A stretch of 64,000 nucleotides of DNA from Bog-532 sp963830385 (GTDB taxonomy: Bacteria > Actinomycetota > Actinomycetes > Streptosporangiales > Streptosporangiaceae): assembly GCA_963830385.1 (NCBI GenBank), contig CAWHMD010000001.1, positions 14,521 through 78,520 of the forward strand. Reading direction: 5' to 3'. Positions 54,638 through 63,332 of this stretch are shown here, piece by piece. Position 1 is the first letter of the stretch, and each line of letters starts with the position of its first letter. The position numbers and the translations under genes are program-made. The notes under the pieces were generated by a model. The model did no database searches. It worked only from the letters and a program-made list of their open reading frames with translations, and was not told where the DNA came from.

Positions 54638-55860
54638 ATGGCAAGGGTTTGTAGGGGGCACGTAGAACCACTGCCGAGTGGGTCGTTCCGGGTGTCGGTG
54701 TACGCCGGGGTCGATCCGTTGACCCGGCAAGAGATCCGTCTCCGGGCCACGGTCAAAGATGAGCGGCTGGCGCAGATCGAGCTCGGCAGGCTCCTCAACG
54801 AAGCCTCCGAAGGCCGCACGCCCGAGGCCGGCGCGAGTGTGGCCAGGCTGCTGGATGAGTACGCCGCGGTCGCTGAGTCGGACGTGTCCACGCGGCAGAT
54901 CAACGAGGGCTTCATCCGGCGGACGATCAAACCCGCTCTCGGCCACCTGGAGGTGCGCAAGGTCCGCGGGCCGATCCTGGACAAGCTTTACACGCGGCTT
55001 AAGCGCTGCGGTGACCCGTCCTGCACGGGCAAGCCGTTCACCGAGCACCGCAACGTCCCGGCCTTGACGATCAGCCGGGACGACTCCCGCCCTAGCTGGC
55101 AGCAGGTCAGCGAGATACTGGCCGAGGCCATCAATCCGGAGCCCTGGCTCCCGGCGACGAACTGCCCTCGATCACCGGGCTGAGTGCTCTGCATGGCGTC
55201 GGCACGGGCGTGATATGCCATGCCATCAAGGAACTTGCTGCGGATGGTCTGATCATCGCTCTGCATGGCCGGGCTACCGTCGTGGCTGGAGAACCAATCG
55301 GCCTGGGGCCGGGCCGGTGGCGGCCAGGTCCTGGCCATGATTGCCGCCTAGCCGGCTGCCGGCCACATGTCTGCCGCCCGATGAAGCCCAACACGATCCG
55401 CGGTATTCACAGCATCCTGTCCGGTGCGTTTGCCGCGGCGCAGCGATGGGAGTGGATTGACCGGAACCCGGCGGAGTCAGCCAAGGCTCCGACCGCGATC
55501 CGTCAGACCATCCCGGCTACGTCCCCCGAAGCCGTCGCCATGGTGATCGCCGAGGCTCGCAGACGCAGTGCCCCACTAGGGCTGTACCTGTGGCTCGTGG
55601 TCGTTACCGGCGTGCGCCGCGGCGAGCTATGCGGGCTCTAGGTCCGCGACGTCCACTTGGACCAGGGCTTGATTCACATCGCCTTCAACTACGTTGTTCG
55701 CGGCGGCGCAGATGGCGGCAGGTCTCCTGTGGCAAGGTCACGCGCTGATCTTCGGCAGTGAGGTGGACACGCCGATAGACCCGGACAACTTCTCGCACTC
55801 CTTCTCCCGGCTGTGCGAGCGGGCCGGGCTCGGTCATTTGGCATCTGCACGAGCATAGGT
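54638..55860 (+). pseudogene. Broken tyrosine integrase with an embedded GntR-type HTH
   Basis: From ATG 54638 the N-terminal DNA-binding part reads GSFRVSVYAGVDPLTRQEIR and LEVRKVRGPILDKLYTRLKR. A GntR-like winged helix then appears (SRPSWQQVSEILAEAI, PGDELPSITGLSALHGVGTG, AIKELAADGLIIALHGRATV). The integrase resumes with TIRGIHSILSGAFAAAQRWE and the catalytic box TGVRRGELCGL. Damage: one base lost near 55140, a TAG at 55639 (CAG expected), an internal deletion after FNYVVRGG, and a frame-shifted end with IFGSEVDTPIDPDNFSHSF. The HxxR/Tyr boxes are lost, so the enzyme is inactive. Confidence 0.8.
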
Positions 55861-55975
55861 GGCGAGGTGTCGGGACACATGCACCAAAATCGAGCCGTGA
55901 ACGCCGTCACCGGGGGCGCCCTCGAGGAGCGGAGCGCCCCCGGGTAGCCTGCAGCTGCATAGGGGGAAGATCAGC

Positions 55976-57010
55976 GTGTTCATGGCCAGACAGCACCTCT
56001 CGGCAAGGTTGCATGGACGCCGCCCTGTGCGTCATCGCGCGATCAGTATCGTGCTCGCTCTCGGGATGACCGGGGTTGCCGTTGCAGCATGCTCGTCCCC
56101 CTCCCCTGTGGCGGCACCCCACAACAACGTGGCCACGACCACCCCGAGGCCGGCGCACACCGCGCCGAGCACCTCCCAGCGGAGCACGGCAACCCCCTCG
56201 CCTTCGGCCACGGCGACCCCCGAGCAGCCGGGATGGACCGTCGTCAGCCGGCTCCCGTCGGGGATCGCGGTCGACTCCCACAGCTCACGGCGGTCCAACG
56301 GCGACTTGGTCACGGTGCTGCGGTTCCACGCAGGCCTGGTGCACTACGCGTTGCACGTCGGGAGCATCGATCCGCCGACTGATGGTGCCGCCCTGCCTGC
56401 CAGCGCGCGGCCGGCCATCGGGGCTCGCGAACACGCGCACCTGCTCGCAGCGTTCAACGGTGGCTTCAAGATGGGCGCCGGATGCATCCCCTGCGGGGTG
56501 GGGGGGATGGAAGTGGCCGGCCGGGTGCTCTTCCCCCTCGTGAGGGGCATGACCAGCCTTGTTCTCAACCGGAACGGCGGCGCTTCGATGGGCGTGTGGG
56601 GACATGGCTTCCCGCCGGCCGGGGCGGCCGCCTACAGCGTGCGCCAGACTCTGCCCCCGCTGGTGTCGGGAGGCCGGGTGAGCCCGAATGTGGGCGACGT
56701 CAGCGCCTGGGGAGCGACGCTCGGCGGAGGCCTCCTCACGGCCCGTAGCTCGGTGGGCATCGATGCCCGCGGAAACGTCCTTTATGCGGCCAGCATGAGC
56801 GCCCTCCCGTCGGACCTGGCCGATGCGCTCGTGTCGGCCGGCGCGGTGAGCGCGATGGAGCTCGACATCAACCCCGAATGGGTTCAGGCTGACACAGCAC
56901 AGTCGCCGGGTGGCCCGCTCCGCGCCGCAGTCCCGGGCCAGTATCGTCCAGCGGACCAGTACCTCAGCGGCTGGATTCGGGACTTTGTGACCGTGCTCGC
57001 CGGCCCCTGA
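55976..57010 (+). CDS. Phosphodiester glycosidase-family (NAGPA-like) lipoprotein
   Basis: This 344-residue secreted protein has the signal AISIVLALGMTGVAVAACSS, with a lipobox-like VAAC. A Thr/Ser/Pro linker is followed by the NAGPA/DUF2233 fold: LLAAFNGGFKMGAGCIPCGV, SLVLNRNGGASMGVW and SAMELDINPEWVQ. Family members remove GlcNAc from phosphodiesters or act on exopolysaccharides; the substrate here is unknown. GTG 55976 or ATG 55982 are both possible. It is the first intact cargo gene after the integrase remnant. Confidence 0.82.
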   Translation: MFMARQHLSARLHGRRPVRHRAISIVLALGMTGVAVAACSSPSPVAAPHNNVATTTPRPAHTAPSTSQRSTATPSPSATATPEQPGWTVVSRLPSGIAVDSHSSRRSNGDLVTVLRFHAGLVHYALHVGSIDPPTDGAALPASARPAIGAREHAHLLAAFNGGFKMGAGCIPCGVGGMEVAGRVLFPLVRGMTSLVLNRNGGASMGVWGHGFPPAGAAAYSVRQTLPPLVSGGRVSPNVGDVSAWGATLGGGLLTARSSVGIDARGNVLYAASMSALPSDLADALVSAGAVSAMELDINPEWVQADTAQSPGGPLRAAVPGQYRPADQYLSGWIRDFVTVLAGP

Positions 57011-57259
57011 CCGCGGGGCAGCAGTCAGTCCGATGGGGGAGAGGGGCGGGCGCACCAGGACCACAGCCGGAGCTGTGCCAGATGTACTCACCACTCCCTT
57101 CGGATTGCCTTAGCCTCATCCCTTGCCGCCTTCGACTCCGAATCTCGCCCGTGTTCGTCCGGGAGCGGGCTCAGGACGCCTGCCCGGCGTCCTGGGACGG
57201 CGCGGCCTCCGGTCGTGGTTGCCGCCAGGGGTTCGATCATGACCAGAAGGCCCTCGTCT

Positions 57260-57277
57260 TTAGCGTGCGCACGCTAA
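57260..57277. promoter_or_regulatory. Perfect 18-bp palindrome
   Basis: TTAGCGTGCGCACGCTAA is identical to its reverse complement. An ATG follows directly (57277-57279) but its frame stops after 15 codons, so this may be the surviving operator of a deleted TetR-like or similar regulator gene. GCACGCTA recurs at about 57309. Confidence 0.45.
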
Positions 57278-57312
57278 TGGACGGCCTGGGACTGGGGAGT
57301 GAAGCCTCGCAC

Positions 57313-57460
57313 GCTAGGCGGTGACCAGCGAGGCGTGGACCGGCTCGTGGACCGAAAGGGTGCGAAATTCCAGGGCAATCAGCGCTTCCGTCGCTATCGG
57401 GCGTGTTGTTTATGCAGGTAGCGGTTATGCAGCGGGGGAGCATGCCTCTCGTAATGCGCT
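57313..57460 (+). repeat. Diverged ~150-bp repeat (copy A) with tandem GTGGACCGG
   Basis: This segment aligns with 62290-62446 over its whole length: shared blocks include GGCGGTGACCAG, the tandem GTGGACCGG-CTC-GTGGACCGA (57335-57355), CAATCAGCGCTTC, TGCAGGTAGCGG and GCCTCTCGTAATGC. I judge identity at about 70 percent or more by eye. The left part shares the tandem motif with 54586. Confidence 0.7.
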
Positions 57461-57823
57461 GCCTCGGGTGAGCTCGGGTGAGCTTATCCGTTGCCGAGTT
57501 GCGCCGTTGTTAGATCAAGGCGGCGCGCTACGTGCGCCGCTGGCCCGGCGTCAGCGGCGGCTCTGGCTTGGAAGCCCCAGCCGCCACACGCCGGGCCACG
57601 CCGCGATGCTGCCGCCAGATCAGCAGAGATCATCCGGCACGCAGACCGGATAGCGTTGGCGTTCGCTGTCTCTCCGGCCGATCCCAGCTCGCAGCAGCCA
57701 GACGGCACGCCAGTGCACGCTGCCATCAGCCGGGCTCGCGCAGCGGCAGGACCAGCACTGAGCCCCGCCAGTCACGACGGCGGGGCTTAGTGATCTCCGA
57801 GCCGAGGTAGCCGTTCCCCCGCG

Positions 57824-57994
57824 TCAGGTAGACGCCGAGTCCCTCGCGTTCTGCGCGATGTGGTTAGCGATGAACTCGTCGCTGATTTCGTCGTTCGGAT
57901 GGTGTTGCGCCACGTGTTCGTGAGCGATCCGGTCGAGGTCGCGGTCGTCGGTGCCAGTCAGCGTCGTTCCACAGGGACAATCCACTTGTCGCAT
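57824..57994 (-). CDS. Small DUF1059-like protein
   Basis: This is a 56-codon frame starting at ATG 57994 with GGGAAGGAAG upstream. It reads MRQVDCPCGTTLTGTDDRDL, then HEHVAQHHPNDEISDEFIA and NHIAQNARDSAST. The CPCG start plus later histidines is the DUF1059 pattern (possible small zinc site). Short, so easily missed. Codon use fits this genome. Confidence 0.65.
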   Translation of the reverse strand: MRQVDCPCGTTLTGTDDRDLDRIAHEHVAQHHPNDEISDEFIANHIAQNARDSAST

Positions 57995-58872
57995 CCTGAT
58001 CTTCCTTCCCTGTGAGGTTCAAGTTCCACTCGCCTTCTACTCGCTTCATATCGCCGCCGTAAACACGACATGTACAGCATCGTGACCCGCGTTCTTGAGG
58101 CCGTCGGCCTTCTCACTGGGACCGGGATGGCCCGCTGAGGGTGCGCGACACCCCTCCACCGTCAATGGCGCTTCGCGTTTCCTCCGGAAATGGCCTTCGG
58201 CCACCGGGAGCGTTCGCGGCCAGCGGCTAGCCCGGATACGTAACCGACCGCCCGCTGCCCGTCGGCGCGGAAGGCGCACTGCTCGGCGCCAAAGCGGCGG
58301 CGGTGTGTGTTCTGGAGACCTTCATCGAGCATGCCCTGCGGCTCGATAGCTGCAGTTCAGGTCTTCGGCGCACCTCTACAGGCAGCCGGACTCCCGCCGC
58401 ATAGCCAGCAATTCACTCAACATGTGAAGCTAAGGACGGATACGCGGCGTTCGCCAAGGGCGGGCTCGCCGTCCTTAACGAGCTGTTCGCCGAGGACCTG
58501 CTGTGGCATGAGACGTCAGATACAAGGTGAGTTCCGCGGACCGGAGGCCGTCTTCGGGTTCTCCGGCTTGGTCATGGAGATCACGGAGGGATCGTCCCGC
58601 CCTTGACCTTCATGCGGTCTTTGCGGACGATGCGCCAGGTCGGCGACGAGAGCGTGGGATCTATGTACGAAACCGTCCACGGTGACCACGACTTTCCGGC
58701 GCCTGGGGTATGGCCGGCGGGTGCTACCCGATAACCAGGGTTGCTGGCCTTGACCAGCTCGCGCCGCAGGGCGACGGTTGATGCAAGGCCGCGGGGCTCC
58801 GGCGTGCCGCTGCCGCGGGGCGGAGTTCAAGCTGATCACCTTTGCAGATGGTCATTGCCGGGAGGATGCGGG
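57995..58872. other. Non-coding stretch with gene debris
   Basis: This is 878 bases without an intact gene. It carries a SnoaL-like fragment (58432-58530) and otherwise Arg/Pro-rich frames on both strands with no recognisable motifs. The end (58859-58864, GGGAGG) is the ribosome site of the YihY gene. Confidence 0.5.
58432..58530 (+). pseudogene. Fragment of a SnoaL-like (NTF2-fold) protein
   Basis: The 33-codon open stretch reads KDGYAAFAKGGLAVLNELFA then EDLLWHE, the typical start of a SnoaL-like/nuclear-transport-factor-2 domain. After WHE the expected PG/GxN and the rest of the domain are absent, and TGA ends the frame. No start codon or continuation was found in other frames. Confidence 0.5.
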
Positions 58873-59760
58873 GTGGCGGCACCGGATAAGACGGCGGACG
58901 GGCCGGGGGCGGCGCGGGCTGCCCCAGCCGGCGGCTGGCCGGGAGTGCGGCATGTGCGGCGGGCGGCGCGGTGGGGCAGGCAGAACTATGCCGGGTCGGT
59001 GGCGGAGGATCTGTGGCGCCGGCTGGAGGCGATAGACATCATCAACCAGGGCGTGCTGTTCGCCGCCACGCTGCTGTTGTGCTTTTTCCCGTTCCTGATC
59101 GTCGTCACTGCCCTGGCGGGCCGGCCAGTGGTCGATACGCTGGCCCGGCTCACCGGCCTGGACAATCAGGCCGCGGCCGACGTGGGCCGCCTGTTCGCCC
59201 CGTCGGCGGCCACGGCCAGCGCCGTGGTGGGGACCGCGTCGATGGTGTTTTTCGTGCTGGGCGGGGTCGCCGCGGCCACCGCACTGCAGCAGCTCTGTGA
59301 GCGGGCCTTCGAGCTGCCGCACCGGGGGATGAAAGACATCCCGCGCCGGCTGGCCTGGCTGGCGGTGCTGATCGGCGCCTCACTGCTGGGCGGGTGGGCC
59401 AGGCCAGCGCTGCGCAGCGCCGGCGGCCCGGCGCTGCTGGTGGCCTTCGGCCTGGTCTGGGCCACGGGTTTTTGGTGGCTCACGATGCGGCTGCTGCTGG
59501 CGGGCAGGATGTCCTGGCGGGGACTGTTCCCGGCCGCCTGCGCCACCGGAGTGCTGTACGTGGCCATGGAGGTGGTGTTCTCGGTGTTCTTCTCCGGCAT
59601 CGTGGTCTCCGACAACAACAAGTACGGCCCGATCGGGATCATCTTTGCCTTGCTGTCCTACCTGATCGCCGTGGGTGTGGTCGTCATCTTGGGCGCGGCC
59701 ATCGGCCTGGTCTGGCACGACCGCACATCGGGAACAACGAGACCGGTCAGTGACCGCTGA
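58873..59760 (+). CDS. YihY/BrkB-family membrane protein
   Basis: This is a 295-residue polytopic protein. Six hydrophobic segments follow the pattern of the YihY/BrkB (once called RNase BN) family: VLFAATLLLCFFPFLIVVTA, ASAVVGTASMVFFVLGGVAA, LAWLAVLIGASLLGGWA, LLVAFGLVWATGFWWLTM, ATGVLYVAMEVVFSVFFSGI and FALLSYLIAVGVVVILGAAI. The conserved LWRRLEAIDIINQGVLF and NNKYGPIGIIFALL are present. GTG 58873 follows GGGAGG at 8 bases. Function is uncertain. It precedes the MMPL gene by ~240 bases. Confidence 0.85.
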   Translation: MAAPDKTADGPGAARAAPAGGWPGVRHVRRAARWGRQNYAGSVAEDLWRRLEAIDIINQGVLFAATLLLCFFPFLIVVTALAGRPVVDTLARLTGLDNQAAADVGRLFAPSAATASAVVGTASMVFFVLGGVAAATALQQLCERAFELPHRGMKDIPRRLAWLAVLIGASLLGGWARPALRSAGGPALLVAFGLVWATGFWWLTMRLLLAGRMSWRGLFPAACATGVLYVAMEVVFSVFFSGIVVSDNNKYGPIGIIFALLSYLIAVGVVVILGAAIGLVWHDRTSGTTRPVSDR

Positions 59761-60002
59761 CCGTGCGAAACCGCGGCGGCCCCGGTGATCGACGGCACCA
59801 GCGCGCCGTCCTAGTATCATCCGGGGCCGGGATCCCGCACCGAACCACCGCCTGATCAGCCTAAGCGCGGTGCGGACGCGGGAAAGGTGCCAGCGGATTG
59901 GCGCTATCACCCGCCACGGGTGTTGCCAGGCGGATTGGCCGACTTCATGGTGAGAACTCCTGCGCGTCACTTCGGCTGTGGCGCCGGAGGGGGGATGAAG
60001 CC

Positions 60003-62222
60003 GTGAATAATCTGCTGGAACGGCTTGCCGATGTGGCGGCTCGGAGGCACTGGGTCTTCATCATCGGGTGGGTGGTCATCCTGGGGGCGTTGCTGGCCGC
60101 GAAGAACGCGTTCGGCGGGGAATATGTCAACAACTACACGGTCTCGGGCAGTGATTCCGCGGCCGGCCTTGACGTGCTGAACAAGACGTTCCCGCAGCAG
60201 GGCGGGTACGGCGGGCAGATCGTGTTCCACGCCAAGAGCGGGACGGTCACGGCGCAGCAGTCCGCGGTCAGCCAGTCGGTGACCAACGTCTCCAAGCTGC
60301 CGGACGTCATTAGGGCAGTCAGCCCGTTTGCCTCGTCGAATACGGGGACGGTCTCGAAAGACGGCACGATCGCGTATGCGAACGTGGGCTGGAGCGTGAA
60401 CCCGGACTCGCTGGACACCGCGTATCTGGACAAGCTCAACAACGCGGTGGCCCCGGCCACCAAGGCTGGCCTGCAGGTGGCGTACGGCGCGGGCGCGGGC
60501 GAGATCGGCCAGAAGACCAGCGACATCAAGTCGGAGATCATCGGCCTGGGGTGCGCGCTGGTGCTGCTGCTGATCATGTTCGTGTCGCTGATGGGGGCCG
60601 CGGTCCCGCTGGTGTCCGCGATCTTTTCCGTGCTGTGCGGGCTGGCGCTGCTCGCGCTGCTCGCGCGGGTGGTCACGTTCCCGACCACCGCGCCGACCAT
60701 CGCCACACTGCTGGGGCTCGGGGTCGCCGTGGACTACGGGCTGTTTATGGTGGCCCGGCACCGGGAGCAAGTGGATGCCGGGATGGGGGTGCTGGCCTCG
60801 ATCCGGCGCACCGCGGCCACCTCCGGTGCCGCGATCGTGGTGGCGGGCAGCACCGTGGCGGTGTCGGTGCTCGGGCTGTATATCTCCGGGGTGGGGTTCG
60901 TCGGGTCGCTCGGCCTGGCCGCGGCGCTTGTGGTCATCGTCACGATGATCTCGGCGCTGACCCTCGTGCCCGCCTTCCTGGGGTTGATCAGGGAGGGCGT
61001 GCGGAGCTTGTTTCCGCGTATCCGCGCCCACCGGGAGGGGCTGACCGCGCAGCAGCAGGCGGCGGCCACCGCCGCCGCGACGCATGAGCAGCACGAGCAG
61101 AGCGCGTTCGCCCGGTGGGGGCGGATGGTCAGCGCTCATCCCTGGCCGTGGGGGGTGGCCAGCGTCGCGGTGCTGCTGGTGCTGGCCATCCCGCTGTTCT
61201 CGATCACGCTCGGCCAGCCGGACAACGGGACGAACCCCACCTCGGACAGCAGCCGGCAGGCCTATGACCTGATTTCGCAGGGCTTCGGGGTCGGCGTGAA
61301 CGGGCCGCTGACCGTGGTGGTCAAGCTGCCGGACCAGTCCAGCTCGGCGAACAGCTCGCTGGTGTCCACGATGCAGTCGGACATCGCCAAGACCGCCGGG
61401 GTCGCCTCGGTCACGCCCGCCCAGGTGAACTCGGCCGGCGCCACCGCGGTGTTCAACGTCATTCCCACCACCCGGCCGCAGGCCACGCAGACCACCGCCC
61501 TGGTCACCACGCTGCGCGACACGGTGCTGCCCAAGGAGCATGCGACCAGCTACGTCACCGGCACCACGGCGGGGGCGGTCGACTTCACCGCCCAGATCAC
61601 CAGCCGGCTGGCCTGGCTGATCCTGGCCGTGGTGGCGATCTCGTTCCTGCTGCTGACCACGGCGTTCCGGTCGGTGGTGATCGCGGCCAAGGCCGCGATC
61701 TTGAACATCTTGTCGATCGGCGCGGCCTACGGGGTGATCGTGGCGATCTTCGAGTGGGGCTGGGGCAAGAGCGTGATCGGCCTGCAGTCGACGCTGCCGA
61801 TCCCGGCGTACGTGCCGATGCTGGTGTTCTGCATCGTGTTCGGGCTGTCCATGGACTATGAGGTGTTCCTGCTGTCCCGGGTGCACGAAGCCTGGCTGGC
61901 CACCCGGGACGCGCACCGCGCCGTCGCGATCGGGATCGGCGCGACGGCCCGGGTCATCACTACCGCCGCCGCGATCATGGTCGTGGTGTTCACCAGCTTC
62001 GTGATCAACACGAATCCGGTGGTGAAGATGCTCGCCATCGGGATGGCGTTCGCGGTGCTGATCGACGCCTCGCTGGTCCGGATGTGCCTGGTGCCCTCGA
62101 TCATGTCGCTGCTCGGCGAGCACGCTTGGTGGATGCCCCGCTGGCTGGAGCCGGTGGTGCCGAAAATTCAGCTGGAGGAGAGCGCGCCCGAGCCGTCAGA
62201 TCCTGAGCAGATCACCCGGTAG
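60003..62222 (+). CDS. MMPL/RND-superfamily membrane transporter
   Basis: This is a 739-residue transporter with two RND halves, each with one helix before a periplasmic domain and five after. Motifs: HWVFIIGWVVILGALLAAKN (helix 1), LLGLGVAVDYGLFMVARHRE (first conserved helix), FRSVVIAAKAAILNILSIGA and VFGLSMDYEVFLLSRVHEAW (second). The Asp-Tyr pairs are those used for proton flow in MmpL proteins. Lipid export or drug efflux is likely; the substrate is not predictable. GTG 60003 with GGAGGGGG upstream; a frame upstream to 59898 is unlikely to be used. Confidence 0.88.
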   Translation: MNNLLERLADVAARRHWVFIIGWVVILGALLAAKNAFGGEYVNNYTVSGSDSAAGLDVLNKTFPQQGGYGGQIVFHAKSGTVTAQQSAVSQSVTNVSKLPDVIRAVSPFASSNTGTVSKDGTIAYANVGWSVNPDSLDTAYLDKLNNAVAPATKAGLQVAYGAGAGEIGQKTSDIKSEIIGLGCALVLLLIMFVSLMGAAVPLVSAIFSVLCGLALLALLARVVTFPTTAPTIATLLGLGVAVDYGLFMVARHREQVDAGMGVLASIRRTAATSGAAIVVAGSTVAVSVLGLYISGVGFVGSLGLAAALVVIVTMISALTLVPAFLGLIREGVRSLFPRIRAHREGLTAQQQAAATAAATHEQHEQSAFARWGRMVSAHPWPWGVASVAVLLVLAIPLFSITLGQPDNGTNPTSDSSRQAYDLISQGFGVGVNGPLTVVVKLPDQSSSANSSLVSTMQSDIAKTAGVASVTPAQVNSAGATAVFNVIPTTRPQATQTTALVTTLRDTVLPKEHATSYVTGTTAGAVDFTAQITSRLAWLILAVVAISFLLLTTAFRSVVIAAKAAILNILSIGAAYGVIVAIFEWGWGKSVIGLQSTLPIPAYVPMLVFCIVFGLSMDYEVFLLSRVHEAWLATRDAHRAVAIGIGATARVITTAAAIMVVVFTSFVINTNPVVKMLAIGMAFAVLIDASLVRMCLVPSIMSLLGEHAWWMPRWLEPVVPKIQLEESAPEPSDPEQITR

Positions 62223-62289
62223 GCACGCCGGCGGCTTCTTGCGCGGCGGCAGCCCCGGACCCGGCACGGGGCCGCTGCCAGCCCTGGCG

Positions 62290-62446
62290 GCTAGGGCGGT
62301 GACCAGTCGCCCGGCGCTCTCCGTGGAACGGGTCGTGGAACGAGTGGCTGCGAATTTCCGGTGCAATCAGCGCTTCAGGTGTATTTCGCGTGCTGTTTGT
62401 GCAGGTAGCGGTGCTGCGGCATGCTCGCGTGCCTCTCGTAATGCAT
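62290..62446 (+). repeat. Diverged ~150-bp repeat (copy B) with tandem GTGGAACGG
   Basis: This is the partner of 57313-57460. The tandem motif is GTGGAACGG (62323-62331), GTC, GTGGAACGA (62335-62343), closer to the tRNA-proximal copy at 54586 than to copy A. Together A and B flank the DUF1059, YihY and MMPL genes. Confidence 0.7.
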
Positions 62447-62659
62447 CGTTGCGTATGAGCTGACTGAATATCAAACCGGTGCCTCAGCCCGGTTGTGACA
62501 ACTTTCTCTACGAAAGGCTTCAAGGGCGCACCTTCGGCGCGCCCGGCCTGGACGTGGAGCGCGAGAATCGGGCGCGGGTCAACCGTGGGGAAGATGAGCG
62601 GCCAAAGTGGCCCGCCGTAGGCGGCCGGGGTCAGGGCCGGGCGGCTCGCCGTTGGCGGT

Positions 62660-62717
62660 GCGGCAGCTTCCGTCACGCCCTCTGGGCGAAAGCCCGCCAG
62701 GCGTGACGAGCTGCCGC
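62660..62717. other. Nested hairpin with GNRA-type loop
   Basis: GCGGCAGCT (62660-62668) pairs with AGCTGCCGC (62709-62717). After a 2-base bulge (TC), CGTCACGCC (62671-62679) pairs with GGCGTGACG (62700-62708). Inside, GGGC-GAAA-GCCC (62684-62695) forms a cap. This is 22 base pairs in 58 bases. Could be a structured RNA, a folded recombination site or a transposon-like end; no promoter was identified. Confidence 0.5.
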
Positions 62718-62899
62718 GCCCGACGGCCCCGGTGACCGGCCGCATGCCCGTACCCGCCGTATCCCCCTGGTGCCGTGCCCGTACGCAACGACCAGGCCGC
62801 AGACGAGCGCCAGTAGCGCCGACCCTGGTAGAACGTCACAGCGGCGGGGCGGAACGCCGCGCATTGTCCGGGCCGCCCCCTCCACCCGCAAGGGCACCC

Positions 62900-62936
62900 G
62901 AAGATCCTTTCTGATCGCTGGGCAGAAAGGATCTTC
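62900..62936. other. Perfect 14-bp inverted repeat
   Basis: GAAGATCCTTTCTG (62900-62913) and CAGAAAGGATCTTC (62923-62936) are perfect inverted arms around a 9-base loop. There is no T-tract on either side, so it is not a classical terminator. It is less GC-rich than its surroundings. Confidence 0.5.
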
Positions 62937-63141
62937 AGGACCCACCCTTGCACGCGGAGCTTCTGGCAACCCGGCGGGCCTGACGGCAAGGGCCAGGCCA
63001 AAGGCCAGGCCCCGGGGGCGCACGGCGAACCTCCACAGCACCTTTCAGGAATCGCCTTCATTAGGTTTGTCGTCCGAGGAAGGCAATGACTCTACTGATT
63101 GAGTTCCGAGTGTAGTTTCCGGTAGATGGGCGCCGAGCTTC

Positions 63142-63318
63142 TTAAGATTTTTTCCGCCGTCTTCTTATATGGGTGAGTTTGAGAGGCAACATTGAGATAG
63201 AGGCGGTAGACATTAGCAACCATAAAGGAACCTGTCGCCAAGGAAATCGCATTACGCCCAGCGAAACTAGGAAAAGAGCTCCTGCGAATGGGCTAGAAGC
63301 GAACGGAATGGCAAGCAT
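63142..63318 (-). CDS. Small hydrophobic ORF, possibly the 3' part of a broken membrane gene
   Basis: This 58-codon frame from ATG 63318 reads MLAIPFASSPFAGALFLVSL and onward, with a second hydrophobic stretch (VPLWLLMSTASISMLPL), ending HIRRRRKKS. Upstream the same frame stays open (RIEIESG) into the end of the neighbouring 134-codon frame. The two may therefore be one four-helix protein separated by a frameshift near 63345. AT-rich codon use unlike the rest of the window suggests acquired DNA. Confidence 0.4.
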   Translation of the reverse strand: MLAIPFASSPFAGALFLVSLGVMRFPWRQVPLWLLMSTASISMLPLKLTHIRRRRKKS

Positions 63319-63332
63319 ACCACTTTCTATCT

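Larger units (their letters stand above)
57011..57823. other. Non-coding stretch with repeat copy 2
   Basis: There is no supported gene in this 813-base gap. It holds an 18-base palindrome (57260-57277) and the diverged repeat at 57313-57460. The frames here give Arg/Ala-rich peptides without family features. Confidence 0.55.
62223..63141. other. Non-coding stretch with repeat copy B and two hairpins
   Basis: This is 919 bases without a supported gene. It contains the repeat at 62290-62446, a nested hairpin at 62660-62717, a perfect 14-pair hairpin at 62900-62936, and a short direct repeat (GGCCAGGCC twice near 62993-63010). A 75-codon frame from 62479 is Arg/Gly-rich and runs into the nested hairpin; I do not support it. 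Confidence 0.55.

Noticed and set aside
57436..57460. CTCGTAA in repeat A as a tRNA-Thr(CGT) anticodon loop
   Set aside because: The flanking bases do not pair to form an anticodon stem, and no acceptor or T-arm is present.
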